Shown one piece after another: positions 33,524 to 41,864 of a stretch of DNA of 55,483 nucleotides (positions within the stretch are counted from its first letter, which is position 1; every line of letters starts with the position of its first letter). The notes beneath the pieces were generated by a model that was not told the origin of the DNA, searched no databases, and worked only from the letters and a program-made list of their open reading frames with translations. The position numbers were made by a program, and so were the translations under genes. The DNA is from Holosporales bacterium (GTDB lineage Bacteria; Pseudomonadota; Alphaproteobacteria; Paracaedibacterales; CANFPP01). The DNA lies in assembly GCA_947449005.1 (NCBI GenBank), contig CANFPP010000010.1, forward strand, positions 1 through 55,483. Direction: 5' to 3'.

Positions 33524-35794
33524 TTAATCCCAATCATCAGGATCTTCATCGGAATCTGAGCTAGAATCTTCACCATCATCGAGCATTGCTCTTCTTTGCA
33601 GTATTTCGGCTATAGGAATCTGATTATTAATTTCGCTAATTGTTCCTTCTTTCTCTTTAATTGCTATCTCTTTACCTTCAAGTAGCTTTGTTTTACTTAA
33701 AACCTTCTTTTCTATTTTTTCTTTTTCTGTATCATCCATAGCCGATTGCTTAGCAACTATAAGATTTTGAATTTCCAACCGAAGTCTTTCTATTTGCAAG
33801 CTAAGCTTTGCGAGCTCTCCTTCTACTTCAATTTTCAGTTCTTTTAGTTCTTCGAGTCTCATATGTTTTATGTTTGCAGCAATCCCTCTAGTTATACTTT
33901 TACGCAAAGCACCTCCAGAAGTAGCAGTTCTGATGTCTCCCAAAATACTGCCTGTCCCCCCAAGCCTCAATGATTTTTCAGGAGGTGCTAATGCTGGGCC
34001 TGACGCCATAGCTGATTTTATTATCGGAGATGGCCCTACTACTACTGCTGCTGAAGATAGATCGACAGATTTCGATGAGTGAACTGCGATAGGTGGCGGT
34101 GGTTCTACTCTTATCATTAGCGCTGCATCCAATTTAGCAGTAGAATCTACGGGGACTAAAACCTCTTTTGAATCAACAACAGGAGATGCACTAGATACAG
34201 ACGCCTCTATACGAGGAGATGATGCTAAAGAGGAAAGTGATTTTGCTGATTCTTCTTTTGTTTTAGCTATTAATAGTCTTCTTTCTTTAGTTTTTTCACT
34301 AACAGCCTCGCTTTTGGTTCTTATTGCATTTTGTTTGGATATAGTTTGACGTTGTATTGCCTCTAGCTTTTTATCACCTTCAACCAGACCTACTTTGGAC
34401 ATTTCTAACTCTGCAAGATCTAAACGCAATTTTGTAATTTGAGTCTCTAAATTTTGAATTTCCTCAAGAAGACTGTCTTCGGTTATCACAGAAACTGAAA
34501 TTCCCATGGTAGAGCCTCTTTTTGTCAATAAATCTATAATCTGTGGATTAATTGTTTTCTTCTTAAGCTCTTTAATTAGAAAATTAACAATCTTAAGATA
34601 ATCAACTGCTTGCTTTATTTCCGTTTCGTCAGTACCAGCTGAAATCTTAGTAAGTTCTTCTTTATAAGCTTGTAATTTTGCAATTTTTTCATCTTTGCTA
34701 TCTGCACTCTCTATGCTGAGGTCTTTTCCTATTTTTTTGATTGCTGATAAATTAAACATGCTTTTCAGATCAATTTCTGGTTGGGTCGCACTTACATTAG
34801 CAGTTGATGATGGACCTCCCGTTTTATTCAATGCATTAGCCTTTCCAGCCAAAAGCCCTCCCAATCCTCCTATAGGCCCGACACCTCCTCCTACACCTGC
34901 TGCCTGAGAACGAGTCAGTACATCAATCTGCCGAGCACGAGCTTGCTCATTTCCCTCTGTTTGTGTAAAAAGCTGCATACGCTTAAGTTTTTTACGATTT
35001 TCTTCATTCAAATGTGCAATATCTGCAGGCACATCACTGCTTGGTACGCTTGATGTAGTTTCTGTTGATGGTGAAGGAGATGGATTTGCAGATAAATTTG
35101 ATGAGCTAGATGCTCTTGTTGTTACACCAGATCCCAATCCACTTCCTGCTCCGTGGCTATAATCAACAACAGCATTACCATCTAACATTAAACCATCAAC
35201 ATTTAAACTGGCACTATGGTAAGCGTTCGTAAACTTATAGCTTGCCAGAAGCTGAGATATTCCATCCTTATTCGCTCGTGAAAGAAGGTCCTTCAAAGAT
35301 TGAGATAATACTCCAGTTAGAATATAATCTTCAGCAAGGCCTTTTAAATAATCTTGAACGCGCTCTGGCAAAGTGAAAATATTGTCGTTTTTCTGTGAGA
35401 GTTTTGTTGCCACATAAACAACCATCAAAATTCCATAATGATGAGCCCTATCTTGTCTTGTTTTTTCAGAAAGACCCGGGCTATTTATAAACATTTGGTT
35501 TTTTTCTAAAATCTTTCGTAAAAAAAGATTATCAGCTTCTGTGCTGTTTAAAGCGGCATGAACGGCAATATAAACAATGTTGCTAAGTTGGATAGGAGTT
35601 GCAGGTCTATCCGAAAAACCTTGAGATCCGCCTAAAATCTCATAAATTTTTTCGTGATAATTAGGAACCGTTCTCTCATGAGTATATGCCTTAAGAAGAC
35701 TATCATAAGCATTTAAATGATCAGGAGTTGAAGCTGCTTCGCAAAAACTAAGCAGTGAAATGCTCATAAATAAAGACAGCCATTTGATGCTCAT
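33524..35794 (-). CDS. large exported coiled-coil protein with WH2-like segment and acidic Trp tail; candidate secreted effector
   Basis: The 756-residue protein starts with a signal peptide (IKWLSLFMSISLLSFCEAAS). Residues 25-195 look like a helical domain. A Ser/Thr/Pro-rich linker (210-255) and a Gly-rich stretch (300-315) follow. Coiled coils span about 430-520 and 640-735. Before the second coil is a proline run (PPPP, 564-567) and SILGDIRTATSGGALRKS (616-633), which resembles an actin-binding WH2 motif with three extra residues. The protein ends DDGEDSSSDSDEDPDDWD, an acidic tail with a penultimate Trp like the Arp2/3-binding tail of WASP/WAVE. Family is unknown; actin nucleation is inference. 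It lies inverted between lptB and hpf. Confidence 0.7.
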   Translation of the reverse strand: MSIKWLSLFMSISLLSFCEAASTPDHLNAYDSLLKAYTHERTVPNYHEKIYEILGGSQGFSDRPATPIQLSNIVYIAVHAALNSTEADNLFLRKILEKNQMFINSPGLSEKTRQDRAHHYGILMVVYVATKLSQKNDNIFTLPERVQDYLKGLAEDYILTGVLSQSLKDLLSRANKDGISQLLASYKFTNAYHSASLNVDGLMLDGNAVVDYSHGAGSGLGSGVTTRASSSSNLSANPSPSPSTETTSSVPSSDVPADIAHLNEENRKKLKRMQLFTQTEGNEQARARQIDVLTRSQAAGVGGGVGPIGGLGGLLAGKANALNKTGGPSSTANVSATQPEIDLKSMFNLSAIKKIGKDLSIESADSKDEKIAKLQAYKEELTKISAGTDETEIKQAVDYLKIVNFLIKELKKKTINPQIIDLLTKRGSTMGISVSVITEDSLLEEIQNLETQITKLRLDLAELEMSKVGLVEGDKKLEAIQRQTISKQNAIRTKSEAVSEKTKERRLLIAKTKEESAKSLSSLASSPRIEASVSSASPVVDSKEVLVPVDSTAKLDAALMIRVEPPPPIAVHSSKSVDLSSAAVVVGPSPIIKSAMASGPALAPPEKSLRLGGTGSILGDIRTATSGGALRKSITRGIAANIKHMRLEELKELKIEVEGELAKLSLQIERLRLEIQNLIVAKQSAMDDTEKEKIEKKVLSKTKLLEGKEIAIKEKEGTISEINNQIPIAEILQRRAMLDDGEDSSSDSDEDPDDWD

Positions 35795-36004
35795 TGTTAA
35801 TACGTATTCCTAGATATTTCTTTTAATTTAAGTTTTTCACACAAAAGTTAAAATTTAATTAATAATTTACCAGACCTCAAAAAACCAAAAGTCAGGCATA
35901 TGATCCGATACAAAAATAATCTGTTAAAACACTGTCATATCGAGTAGTATCTAACGTGCAGTAGTGAGCTGCTTTAAAGCAAATAAGAGTTTTAAGGAAA
36001 CATC

Positions 36005-36571
36005 ATGACAATAATAATCACCGGAAAACATTTAGAAATTGGGGAATCTTTAAAAACCCATATCGAGACTGAATTAACGTCTATTGTTAGCCGTTACATG
36101 GGAGAAATACTCGAAGCTCAAGTTGTTGTTGGCAAAGAAAATCACATTTTTAGAACTGACATTTCTGTTCACATTAGTAAGAATTTTGTTGTGCATTGCC
36201 ATGGCCAAGATACGGATCCATACAAAAGCGCAATTAATGCTCTAGAAAAACTAGAGTCACGCATTTCTCGTTATAAAAAACGACTCAATGACCGTAGACG
36301 CCACAGAGATCATCATGATCATGCGCCAATGCAAGCACAGCAGTATGTCCTTCATGGGGAGAATGAAGATGCAGGAGAAGACGTACCGTTGATTATTGCA
36401 GAGATGGCTAGTGAAATCCCAACACTAACTGTTAGCGAAGCCGTTATGAAAATGGATTTGGCAGATGTTACTATTCTGATGTTCCGCAATGCTGGTAATG
36501 GACAGTTTAACGTAGTTCATCGCCGCACTGATGGTCACGTTGGTTGGATTGATCCAACACACCCTGTGTAA
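36005..36571 (+). CDS. hpf: ribosome hibernation promoting factor, long form
   Basis: Residues 1-95 match HPF/YfiA (IIITGKHLEIGESLKTHIE, ENHIFRTDISVHIS, DPYKSAINALEKLESRISRYKKRL; landmarks). A His/Asp-rich linker follows. The C-terminal domain (LTVSEAVMKMDLADVTILMFRN, VVHRRTDGHVGWIDP) dimerises 70S ribosomes into 100S in long-form HPF. The ATG has AAGGAAAC before it. The gene normally follows rpoN near the lpt cluster; here the lpt genes are close but rpoN is absent. It ends one base from the convergent coq7 stop. Confidence 0.95.
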   Translation: MTIIITGKHLEIGESLKTHIETELTSIVSRYMGEILEAQVVVGKENHIFRTDISVHISKNFVVHCHGQDTDPYKSAINALEKLESRISRYKKRLNDRRRHRDHHDHAPMQAQQYVLHGENEDAGEDVPLIIAEMASEIPTLTVSEAVMKMDLADVTILMFRNAGNGQFNVVHRRTDGHVGWIDPTHPV

Positions 36572-36572
36572 T

Positions 36573-37103
36573 TTAAAGGCGTTTTGAAAGCCAAATCGCC
36601 AATCGAGAAGCTGACTTAATTGCTGTTGTTAAAAACGCATATCCGTTAGCTTCTCGCCCACCCTGCTCTATCGCAATGTCTTTATGATGAATTTCATCAT
36701 CACGGCAAGTTCTTATGGTATCGATAAGCTCACCAGAAGGCACCTCAATCTCCAATAAACTCAATTGATCTTGATAATGCTCATCTATAACTTCCTCAAC
36801 AGCAATTGTACATGCATAGGCCGCTTCTCTCCCTAAAAGAGCAGTTGCGACACCCAGTGCATAACCAGCAACATGCCATACTGGCTGCAGCAATGTAGGC
36901 CTTACTTGATGCTCAATGATGAGACGATTAAATTTTTCTAAATGATCCTGTTCTTGAATTGCCATGGTCTTTAGAATATCAAGATCTTCTTTGTTTTTAA
37001 GAACTGCCATTTGACCGGCATAAATCCGCGTGGCTCCATGCTCTCCTGCCTGGTTTACTCGGATCATGGCCTTTTGTTTAGGAGTTAGTTGATTTTTGTA
37101 CAA
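36573..37103 (-). CDS. coq7: demethoxyubiquinone hydroxylase Coq7
   Basis: This diiron enzyme catalyses the penultimate hydroxylation in ubiquinone synthesis. Iron ligands lie in VNQAGEHGATRIYAGQ, IQEQDHLEKF, AVEEVIDEHYQDQL and CRDDEIHHKD. The frame is open to 37169, which would overlap the dsbB end by 92 bases. Conserved sequence begins near KQKAMIRVNQAGE, so a start at TTG 37103 or 37112, or ATG 37067, is more likely; I give 37103 without certainty. It shares the quinone pool with the oxidase at 28034. Confidence 0.9.
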   Translation of the reverse strand: MYKNQLTPKQKAMIRVNQAGEHGATRIYAGQMAVLKNKEDLDILKTMAIQEQDHLEKFNRLIIEHQVRPTLLQPVWHVAGYALGVATALLGREAAYACTIAVEEVIDEHYQDQLSLLEIEVPSGELIDTIRTCRDDEIHHKDIAIEQGGREANGYAFLTTAIKSASRLAIWLSKRL

Positions 37104-37578
37104 AGTATCCAAATATCCCAGTAAGCCCCATAAACACCAATAAGTTCCAAATTGTAGCAGAGATTCCAAAGACTCGCCAACTCACCTCGTCACAACGCAC
37201 TACGGGAGCATTGGAAAGCTTCTGCCGTAAAATCTCTACCTTCTGTTGAGTTGTCATCTTATCGCTTAAAGAAAGATTAAAACTGCCACTACAGCTTTCT
37301 AAACCTTTCCACCAATGACTTTCTACTCCAACATGATAAAAACTAAGGGCGGCTCCCACAGTTAAAGCAATAAGTTGCAGGTAAATTATTTTTCTATTCT
37401 TGATAAAACAATTTAAGACGCTTAGTCCTGCTAAAACTCCGTAAACATAACGTTCATAAATGCATAAAGAACAGGGAAGAATAGAGAATTTATACTCAGC
37501 AATAAATGCAATGAGCAAAAGAAAAGTGGAAATTGTTCCAAGTGCCAACGAAATAAAATGCAAAGAGATTTTTTGCAT
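37078..37578 (-). CDS. dsbB: disulfide bond formation protein DsbB
   Basis: DsbB reoxidises periplasmic DsbA and passes electrons to quinone. Four membrane segments are visible. The first periplasmic Cys pair is PCSLCIYERY and the second is formed by ESCSG and VRCDE, all four Cys present. The 166-residue length is typical. It follows the YqaA-like gene by 7 bases and overlaps coq7, so the three genes are one unit, an order common in Alphaproteobacteria. Confidence 0.92.
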   Translation of the reverse strand: MQKISLHFISLALGTISTFLLLIAFIAEYKFSILPCSLCIYERYVYGVLAGLSVLNCFIKNRKIIYLQLIALTVGAALSFYHVGVESHWWKGLESCSGSFNLSLSDKMTTQQKVEILRQKLSNAPVVRCDEVSWRVFGISATIWNLLVFMGLTGIFGYFVQKSTNS

Positions 37579-37585
37579 AATCTTT

Positions 37586-38182
37586 TTAGCCTAGATACTT
37601 AAGCATTATAAAACCAAGTATAATAGCTCCTAAAGAAGCTGTTAGAACCCAAGGAAGGTAACGTTCAATAAATTCACGTGCCCAGGGGCCGAATCGCCAT
37701 AAAATGCCTGCAACAAGGTAGAAACGTAGAGAGCGTGCAACTAATGACGCGACAAAAAACTCAACTAAGTTAAAGTGCAAAGCCCCACTCGCAATGGTCA
37801 AGATTTTAAAAGGAATTGGTGTTAACCCTTTTAAGCAGATAAGCAAAAAGCCCCACTGCCTAAAGTTTTCTTTAACTGCCTCATAGGCAGAGCTGCAATT
37901 ATAAAAATCAATAATCCAATTCCCAATACTCGCAAATAAGTAATAACCAATCGCATATCCTAACAATCCACCAACAACAGAGGTAATTGTACAAATGAAT
38001 GCCAATCTCCAAGCGCGAGTTTTATCCTTCAGAATCATAGGAATCAAGAGAATGTCAGGTGGAAGAGGAAAAAATGAGCTTTCCATAAATGAAACTGAGC
38101 CTAAAACCCAAACAGCCTTTGGATTATCAGCACTTTCCATTATTCGTTGATAACAGCGTCGCAACCAGTTTTTATTACTCAC
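37586..38182 (-). CDS. DedA/YqaA-family membrane protein (VTT domain)
   Basis: The protein has the VTT/SNARE-associated signature: FMESSFFPLPPDILLIPMI near residue 32, GGLLGYAIGYYL, and a late LARS-like SLVARSLRFYLVAGIL segment. Several membrane helices are present. DedA-type proteins are linked to lipid-carrier and phospholipid scrambling. The start is GTG, supported by AAAGGG. Length of 198 residues fits the YqaA group. It heads the yqaA-dsbB-coq7 unit. Confidence 0.87.
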   Translation of the reverse strand: MSNKNWLRRCYQRIMESADNPKAVWVLGSVSFMESSFFPLPPDILLIPMILKDKTRAWRLAFICTITSVVGGLLGYAIGYYLFASIGNWIIDFYNCSSAYEAVKENFRQWGFLLICLKGLTPIPFKILTIASGALHFNLVEFFVASLVARSLRFYLVAGILWRFGPWAREFIERYLPWVLTASLGAIILGFIMLKYLG

Positions 38183-38238
38183 AGAACTATGTACCCTTTT
38201 TACTTACGAAATAGCAAAGACCCAAGACCTTGTCATAG

Positions 38239-38281
38239 AGATCTTCAGGTGATTACCGGATAAAACCCGGGAAGGAGATCT
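38239..38281. repeat. AGATCT-ended hairpin repeat
   Basis: AGATCTTC and GAAGGAGATCT flank ACCGGATAAAACCCGG in the 168-base gap between pgsA and the YqaA-like gene. It shares AGATCT ends and CCCGGG core with the hairpin at 29527. It may be a small dispersed palindrome with transcription-ending effect on pgsA; no U run supports that strongly. Confidence 0.4.
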
Positions 38282-38350
38282 TTAAGAGCAGGGCCAAGCA
38301 GCTTCGAAAAACTTAACATCGAACCTAAAAGATTACAATTCCGTTTTCTT

Positions 38351-38899
38351 TTATAAATGCTTAAAACCAATGCGCAGGTAATCATAACCGCTAAAAAGAG
38401 TCATCACAGCAGCAACCCATAACATTCCCTCGCCCACCATCAACATTGATTGGCCAAAACTTGCATCAGCCAGCAATAATAAACTGATCGCAATCATTTG
38501 AATGGCTGTCTTAAACTGAGCAAGCCTTGTTACCGGAACAGTTACGTTGAAATCACTGAGGAACTCTCTAAGGCCAGAAACCATAATTTCACGACATAAG
38601 ATCACAATGGCTGGCAATAGTGAGTATGTGCTGATTCGGCCAAATCCTGCCAAAAGTAATAAAGTAGAAGCAACTAATAATTTATCCGCAATTGGATCCA
38701 AGAACTGGCCAAGCCTCGTTGTTTGAGACCAAGCACGAGCGACATATCCATCAAGAAAATCTGTTAAACAAGCACTGATAAAAACAATGGCTGCAATCCA
38801 TCGCCCTAGGGATGTTTGTGTGTAAAACGACGCCACTAATATTGGTATTAAGGCAATGCGACCAAAAGTTAAAAGATTAGGTAGCGTTGAAATGATCAT
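38351..38899 (-). CDS. pgsA: CDP-diacylglycerol-glycerol-3-phosphate 3-phosphatidyltransferase
   Basis: It makes phosphatidylglycerol phosphate in the inner membrane. The CDP-alcohol phosphotransferase motif is complete: LTDFLDGYVARAWSQTTRLGQFLDPIADK (the D-G-x2-A-R-x8-G-x3-D-x3-D pattern). Several membrane helices surround it. The N-terminal LPNLLTFGRIALIPIL is typical of PgsA rather than PssA. Length is 182 residues. It follows uvrC by 19 bases, a conserved pair. Confidence 0.95.
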   Translation of the reverse strand: MIISTLPNLLTFGRIALIPILVASFYTQTSLGRWIAAIVFISACLTDFLDGYVARAWSQTTRLGQFLDPIADKLLVASTLLLLAGFGRISTYSLLPAIVILCREIMVSGLREFLSDFNVTVPVTRLAQFKTAIQMIAISLLLLADASFGQSMLMVGEGMLWVAAVMTLFSGYDYLRIGFKHL

Positions 38900-38918
38900 T
38901 TGTTATTCCATGTTATTT

Positions 38919-40835
38919 CTACTGCTCGTGAAAATACTGATAAACTTTTTTTGCAACTAACTTATTAATTCCACTGACAAGTTGTAAATCTTGTAGTGCT
39001 GCTCTAGCAACAGCCTGAGCGGAACCGAAATGTTGCAACAATAGCTTCTTACGAGTTTTCCCAATACCACCAATATCATCAAGAATCGATTTTGTTAAGA
39101 CCTTTTGACGTTTTCCTCGATGAGCGCCAATCGCAAATCGATGAGCTTCATCTCGTAAACGTTGTAGAAAATGGAGCGTAGGGCTGTTTTCACTAAGAGA
39201 GAAAGGTTCATCTTGCCCCCTCATAAAAAAACGCTCCTTTCCCGCATTTCTCTCTGGTCCTTTAGCTATCGCCGCTAAAGGAATGTGATCTAAATTCATC
39301 TCTTTCAAGATTTCAAATGCAGCGTTCAATTGACCTAATCCTCCATCTAACAAGATAAGATCAGGAATTGACCATTGCTCTTCATCTATATGAGAGAATC
39401 GTCGTTGCATGACCTCTCGCATCATGGCGTAATCATCACCGCCGTCTGGACGAGAGGCTGTTTCAGCCCCCTTCATAGCAAATTTACGATATGATTTTTT
39501 ATCGAACCCTTGCTGTGTTGCAACCACCATCACACCGTAAGGATGAGTTCCTTGCAAATGACTGTTATCATAAGCTTCAATTCGCATCGGGCGTTTACTT
39601 AGTTTAAAAACCTCTGTGATTTCATTAAACACCTTGGTGAGGCTTGCCGTCTCAGAAAGACGACGCGTCAGGGATTCACGGGCATTATTTAAGGCATGAT
39701 CTACGAGCTCGTGCTTAATTCCCTTTTTGGGGACCTCCCAAATGGTTTTAACTTTATGCTGCTCTCGTAAAGCCGTTTCGATCAAAGACAATTCATTTGG
39801 CTCGTGACTCATGAGCACCAATGGCGGCGGTGAACGCTCTTGGTAAAATTGGTTAATAAAAGCGCTTATATTAGCTTCTGCCGAAACATCATCACCATGC
39901 ACAAGAAAAAAGGATTCGGTCCCATAATTTTTCCCCTGGCGAAAAAGAAAGATTTGAACACAATGTTGACCTCCAAGACTTTCTAGAGAGATAATGTCTG
40001 CATCTACTATGCCTTTACCTTGTACATTAATACGCTGGTGCGATTGAATCTGAGTCAGTTGGCGAATACGATCTCGGTAAACAGCAGCTTCTTCAAAAGC
40101 CATTTCTTCACTAGCTTGATGCATTTTTTCCGCTAGAGATTGTTGGACTTGGTCGGTCTTTCCTTGAAGGAAAGACTGGGATTGTTTCACTAATTGATCA
40201 TAATCTTCAATTGATATTTTATTCACACACGGTGCACTACAACGCTTTATATGATACTGCAAACAGGGACGGCTTCGATTTTTAAAATAGCTATCAGTAC
40301 AGCTTCGTAGCTGAAAAATTTTATAAAGGGTCAATAGAGTTTCATCTACCGCAGAAGGCGACGCAAAGGGGCCGTAATACTGACCTTTAATTGTCTGAGC
40401 TCCCCTATGCTTCATCAAACGCGGAAAATCATGACCGCTCGTTAGCAAAATATAAGGAAAAGATTTATCATCCTTTAAAAGGATGTTGTAGCGAGGTTGA
40501 AATTTTTTAATTAAGTTGCTCTCAAGCAAAAGAGCTTCTGTTTCCGTGTGCGTCGTGATCACTTCCATGGATTTCGTTTGAGAAACCATGCGCTGCAAGC
40601 GATTAGGTAACTTGGAAATCAGTGTATACGCAACAACACGCTTTTTAAGGTTCTTTGCCTTACCCACATAAAGAACCACGCCGTCCTGATTTATCATATG
40701 ATAAACCCCAGGTTGGTCAGGTAGGGTTTTAACAAATGTCTGAATAACTTTCGCACCTTCTAGCAAAAAGGTAGCGATGTTTTCTAATTCATCACTGTCA
40801 ACTGAGTTATCAAGATCATTATCCATGAATGGCAT
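38919..40835 (-). CDS. uvrC: excinuclease ABC subunit C
   Basis: UvrC makes both incisions in nucleotide excision repair. The GIY-YIG nuclease starts near residue 43 (PGVYHMINQDGVVLYVGKAKNLKKRV). A UvrB-binding UVR segment (DQVQQSLAEKMHQASEEMAFEEAAVYRDRI), the RNase H-like second nuclease (IEAYDNSHLQG, DLILLDGGLGQL) and a C-terminal HhH pair (ILDDIGGIGKTRKKLLLQHFGS) follow; these are landmarks. Length of 638 residues is normal. The ATG has TAGG at good spacing. rpsU upstream has its own terminator. Confidence 0.97.
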   Translation of the reverse strand: MPFMDNDLDNSVDSDELENIATFLLEGAKVIQTFVKTLPDQPGVYHMINQDGVVLYVGKAKNLKKRVVAYTLISKLPNRLQRMVSQTKSMEVITTHTETEALLLESNLIKKFQPRYNILLKDDKSFPYILLTSGHDFPRLMKHRGAQTIKGQYYGPFASPSAVDETLLTLYKIFQLRSCTDSYFKNRSRPCLQYHIKRCSAPCVNKISIEDYDQLVKQSQSFLQGKTDQVQQSLAEKMHQASEEMAFEEAAVYRDRIRQLTQIQSHQRINVQGKGIVDADIISLESLGGQHCVQIFLFRQGKNYGTESFFLVHGDDVSAEANISAFINQFYQERSPPPLVLMSHEPNELSLIETALREQHKVKTIWEVPKKGIKHELVDHALNNARESLTRRLSETASLTKVFNEITEVFKLSKRPMRIEAYDNSHLQGTHPYGVMVVATQQGFDKKSYRKFAMKGAETASRPDGGDDYAMMREVMQRRFSHIDEEQWSIPDLILLDGGLGQLNAAFEILKEMNLDHIPLAAIAKGPERNAGKERFFMRGQDEPFSLSENSPTLHFLQRLRDEAHRFAIGAHRGKRQKVLTKSILDDIGGIGKTRKKLLLQHFGSAQAVARAALQDLQLVSGINKLVAKKVYQYFHEQ

Positions 40836-40853
40836 TATAAACCTATTTTATTC

Positions 40854-40891
40854 AAAAAAAAGGGAGTCATAAGACTCCCTCTCTTTTTTTT
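40854..40891. terminator. bidirectional Rho-independent terminator after rpsU
   Basis: GGGAGTC-ATAA-GACTCCC forms a 7-bp stem with an A run of eight before it and a T run of eight after it. On the minus strand the hairpin is followed by eight T, 17 bases past the rpsU stop, so rpsU transcripts should end here and uvrC should use a separate promoter. Confidence 0.85.
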
Positions 40892-40907
40892 AGGAAAAAA
40901 CCTAAGT

Positions 40908-41111
40908 TTAGTAGCCTTCGCGATCCATACGCTTACGCATTAACTTGCGATAACGGCGGACTGCTTCAGACTGCTCACGAGCACGCTTTTCAGAAGGCTT
41001 TTCAAAATGACGTCTTAACTTCATTTCTCTATACACACCTTCTCTTTGCATCTTTTTCTTTAATGCACGCAAGGCCTGATCGACATTATTATCTCGAACG
41101 ACAACTTCCAC
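40908..41111 (-). CDS. rpsU: 30S ribosomal protein S21
   Basis: The core [20 protein letters not shown] is the start of S21, followed by the basic tail [20 protein letters not shown] and [16 protein letters not shown]. The longest frame begins at TTG 41156, giving 15 unusual extra residues. The GTG at 41111 directly before EVVVRDNN gives the usual size of 67 residues and has GGGG and GAAG upstream. S21 promotes initiation on natural mRNA. Confidence 0.93.
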   Translation of the reverse strand: MEVVVRDNNVDQALRALKKKMQREGVYREMKLRRHFEKPSEKRAREQSEAVRRYRKLMRKRMDREGY

Positions 41112-41224
41112 TTGTTTCTTCAACCCCTTCCTAGTGTTTATGAAAACTTCTCCCAACGAAAGAATGTTAGAAGAGCTATATTAATACCACCTATGAAACT
41201 CTTTTTCAAGAAGGAGTTTCATCT

Positions 41225-41509
41225 CTATTCTTTGTTTAAAATATGAGACTGAATAATTTCTTCCACATCTTGGATAGATTGTGGACTAAACCACTTTCCC
41301 TCGGGATAAATAACAAGCGCAGGCCCTGTACTGCACTGATCTAAGCATCCAGATTTATTAATGCGGATATTTTCAACACCAAGTTCTTTCACACGTGCCT
41401 TCATATAAGCCAGAAGCTCGCCAGAGCCTTTTGACATGCAGCACCCAAGCGGATGTCCCTCAGGGCGTTGATTTTGACAAACAAAAACATGGAAATCGTA
41501 TGCTGGCAT
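41225..41509 (-). CDS. thioredoxin-like 2Fe-2S ferredoxin domain protein
   Basis: The 94-residue protein has the four Cys pattern of this family: FVCQNQRP near residue 11, CCMSKG, and SGCLDQCSTGPALVIYPEG (C-x3-C). The fold is that of small (2Fe-2S) proteins related to the NuoE/HydC C-terminal domain. The partner is unknown. The start MPAYDFHVFVCQN is natural. It is on the same strand as rpsU, 68 bases past the longest rpsU frame, and may be transcribed from the same side. Its role is probably electron transfer in the cytoplasm. Confidence 0.85.
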   Translation of the reverse strand: MPAYDFHVFVCQNQRPEGHPLGCCMSKGSGELLAYMKARVKELGVENIRINKSGCLDQCSTGPALVIYPEGKWFSPQSIQDVEEIIQSHILNKE

Positions 41510-41573
41510 TTTTTCTATCCTTTAATTTTTTGATAAAGATAGAAGAGGTAATGCAAAGTTGCAAGCTAGGCAT

Positions 41574-41615
41574 TTGACAACCCTACGTAAAAGTAATACC
41601 ATTACTAGTAATACC
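41574..41615 (+). promoter_or_regulatory. vapBC promoter with overlapping operator
   Basis: TTGACA (41574-41579) and TACCAT (41597-41602) are 17 bases apart. Overlapping the -10 is AGTAATACC, repeated after 14 bases (41592 and 41607), and between them the palindrome ATTACTAGTAAT (41601-41612). Antitoxins of the AbrB type bind such palindromes, so this is a likely autoregulatory operator. Confidence 0.65.
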
Positions 41616-41635
41616 GCCTTATTTGGAGATTAGCG

Positions 41636-41860
41636 ATGCAAATTACATCAAAAGGTCAAGTTACAATTCCTCAAAATATTCGTGAAAAATTTGGATTTTT
41701 ACCGCACACTGAAGTTGAGTTTATTGAAGAAAATGGCAACATCATTATGCGCAAAGTTACAGGCGGCTCAACAAGGGTTAGCCAATTTTTAGACCAAATT
41801 CGCGGTCGTTATAAATCGACTTTATCTACAGACGAAATCATGAAATTAACACGTGGTTAA
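41636..41860 (+). CDS. vapB: VapB-type AbrB-fold antitoxin
   Basis: The 74-residue protein has the swapped-hairpin AbrB motif at its start (MQITSKGQVTIPQNIREKFGF) and then VEFIEENGNIIMRKV. The C-terminal 25 residues (VSQFLDQIRGRYKSTLSTDEIMKLTRG) are the toxin-binding tail. GGAG lies before the ATG. It overlaps or nearly touches vapC. It should neutralise the toxin and repress its own promoter. Confidence 0.9.
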   Translation: MQITSKGQVTIPQNIREKFGFLPHTEVEFIEENGNIIMRKVTGGSTRVSQFLDQIRGRYKSTLSTDEIMKLTRG

Positions 41861-41864
41861 TGCT

